A stretch of 60,701 nucleotides of DNA, from contig NZ_LT546207.1 in NCBI RefSeq assembly GCF_900078665.2, positions 2,025,378 through 2,086,078 of the forward strand, read 5' to 3'. This stretch comes from Mycolicibacterium houstonense (GTDB lineage: Bacteria > Actinomycetota > Actinomycetes > Mycobacteriales > Mycobacteriaceae). The notes under the pieces are model-generated. The model did no database searches. It was not told the origin of the DNA and saw only the letters and a program-made list of their open reading frames with translations. Within the stretch, counting starts at the first letter, position 1; each line of letters opens with the position of its first letter. The position numbers and the translations under genes are program-made. Of this stretch, positions 60,555 through 60,701 are shown in pieces.

Positions 60555-60701
60555 CGGGGCAAGGCCCGCAACGCATCGTCCAGCGTTGCCATCAGCTGGG
60601 CCACCCGGCTGCCACCGGTCGGCGCAGGCGGATACCGGCGCAGGACATCGAGCAGCACCGGGGTTGCGCGTTCCCGAGCCAGCCGTAGTGAGTCGTCCCG
60701 G
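60551..60701 (-). CDS. 3' end of an unidentified gene
   Basis: The minus strand is open from the right edge to a TAG at 60553-60551 and encodes about 49 residues ending TLDDALRALPR, with a charged helical segment SLRLARERATPVLLDVLRRYPP. Composition and third-position GC look coding. It ends within the aglA stop codon in a convergent arrangement. Too little is present to name a family. Confidence 0.5.
   Translation of the reverse strand, partial: RDDSLRLARERATPVLLDVLRRYPPAPTGGSRVAQLMATLDDALRALPR

Overview
The window looks like chromosome of a fast-growing, high-GC mycobacterium (Mycobacterium/Mycolicibacterium type). The evidence is a backbone that, from memory, runs in the same order as the M. 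tuberculosis Rv2455c-Rv2471 interval (korA, clpX, clpP2-clpP1, tig, lipP, nei, rpiB, a mycothiol-linked DsbA-like protein, pepN, two small conserved genes, an HNH protein, glbO, aglA). Lineage-typical families agree with this: a DDN-like F420 protein, MDMPI-type mycothiol proteins, MmpS-like proteins, a DUF732 protein and truncated haemoglobin O. No phage, IS element, CRISPR array or rRNA was seen.

Layout. 1-1449: 5' part of korA. 1.8-27.6 kb: a large catabolic insert. It holds a PfkB kinase and a small secreted protein; a LacI-type regulator divergent from a five-gene PhyH-dioxygenase/dehydrogenase/isomerase operon; an AKR, AraC and DDN-like group; a sugar ABC transporter; a GntR/UTRA regulator and the seven-gene myo-inositol operon (iolC, Cgl0158-type aldolase, iolB, iolD, iolE, iolG, iolH-like isomerase); and a LysR regulator with an FdhF/YdeP-type molybdoenzyme and fdhD. 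27.6-36.2 kb: proteostasis core (clpX, clpP2, clpP1, tig), interrupted by a nitroreductase and a large LuxR regulator, then tRNA-Pro and tRNA-Gly. 36.2-41.5 kb: two MmpS-like paralogues around an MDMPI protein, then lipP, a DUF1542-like protein, nei and rpiB. 41.5-52.5 kb: a second accessory block. It holds a TetR/AKR pair; a dioxygenase, fungal-type cytosine deaminase and NCS1 permease operon with an FCD-GntR regulator; and a divergent amino-acid-type ABC transporter with an N-acyl-D-amino-acid deacylase-like amidohydrolase and an enolase-superfamily enzyme. 52.5-60.7 kb: conserved core again through aglA, and the 3' end of one more gene.

How the parts work together. The inositol block is a complete route: import by the ABC system, oxidation by IolG, dehydration by IolE, ring hydrolysis by IolD, isomerisation by IolB, phosphorylation by IolC and aldol cleavage by the Cgl0158-like aldolase. 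Two 22-bp operator copies, each made of two half-sites resembling the corynebacterial IolR motif, sit in front of the transporter operon and the iolC operon, with the GntR gene between them. The LacI-controlled cluster repeats the IolG/IolE families and adds a PhyH-type oxygenase, which suggests a feeder pathway for a modified or rare cyclitol. In the second accessory block, the deaminase, the IPNS-like oxygenase and the NCS1 transporter look like a pyrimidine-base cassette. A perfect AT-rich dyad next to the FCD-GntR gene probably governs both divergent operons.

Limits: functions come from motifs and remembered family features only. No alignments or database searches were run.
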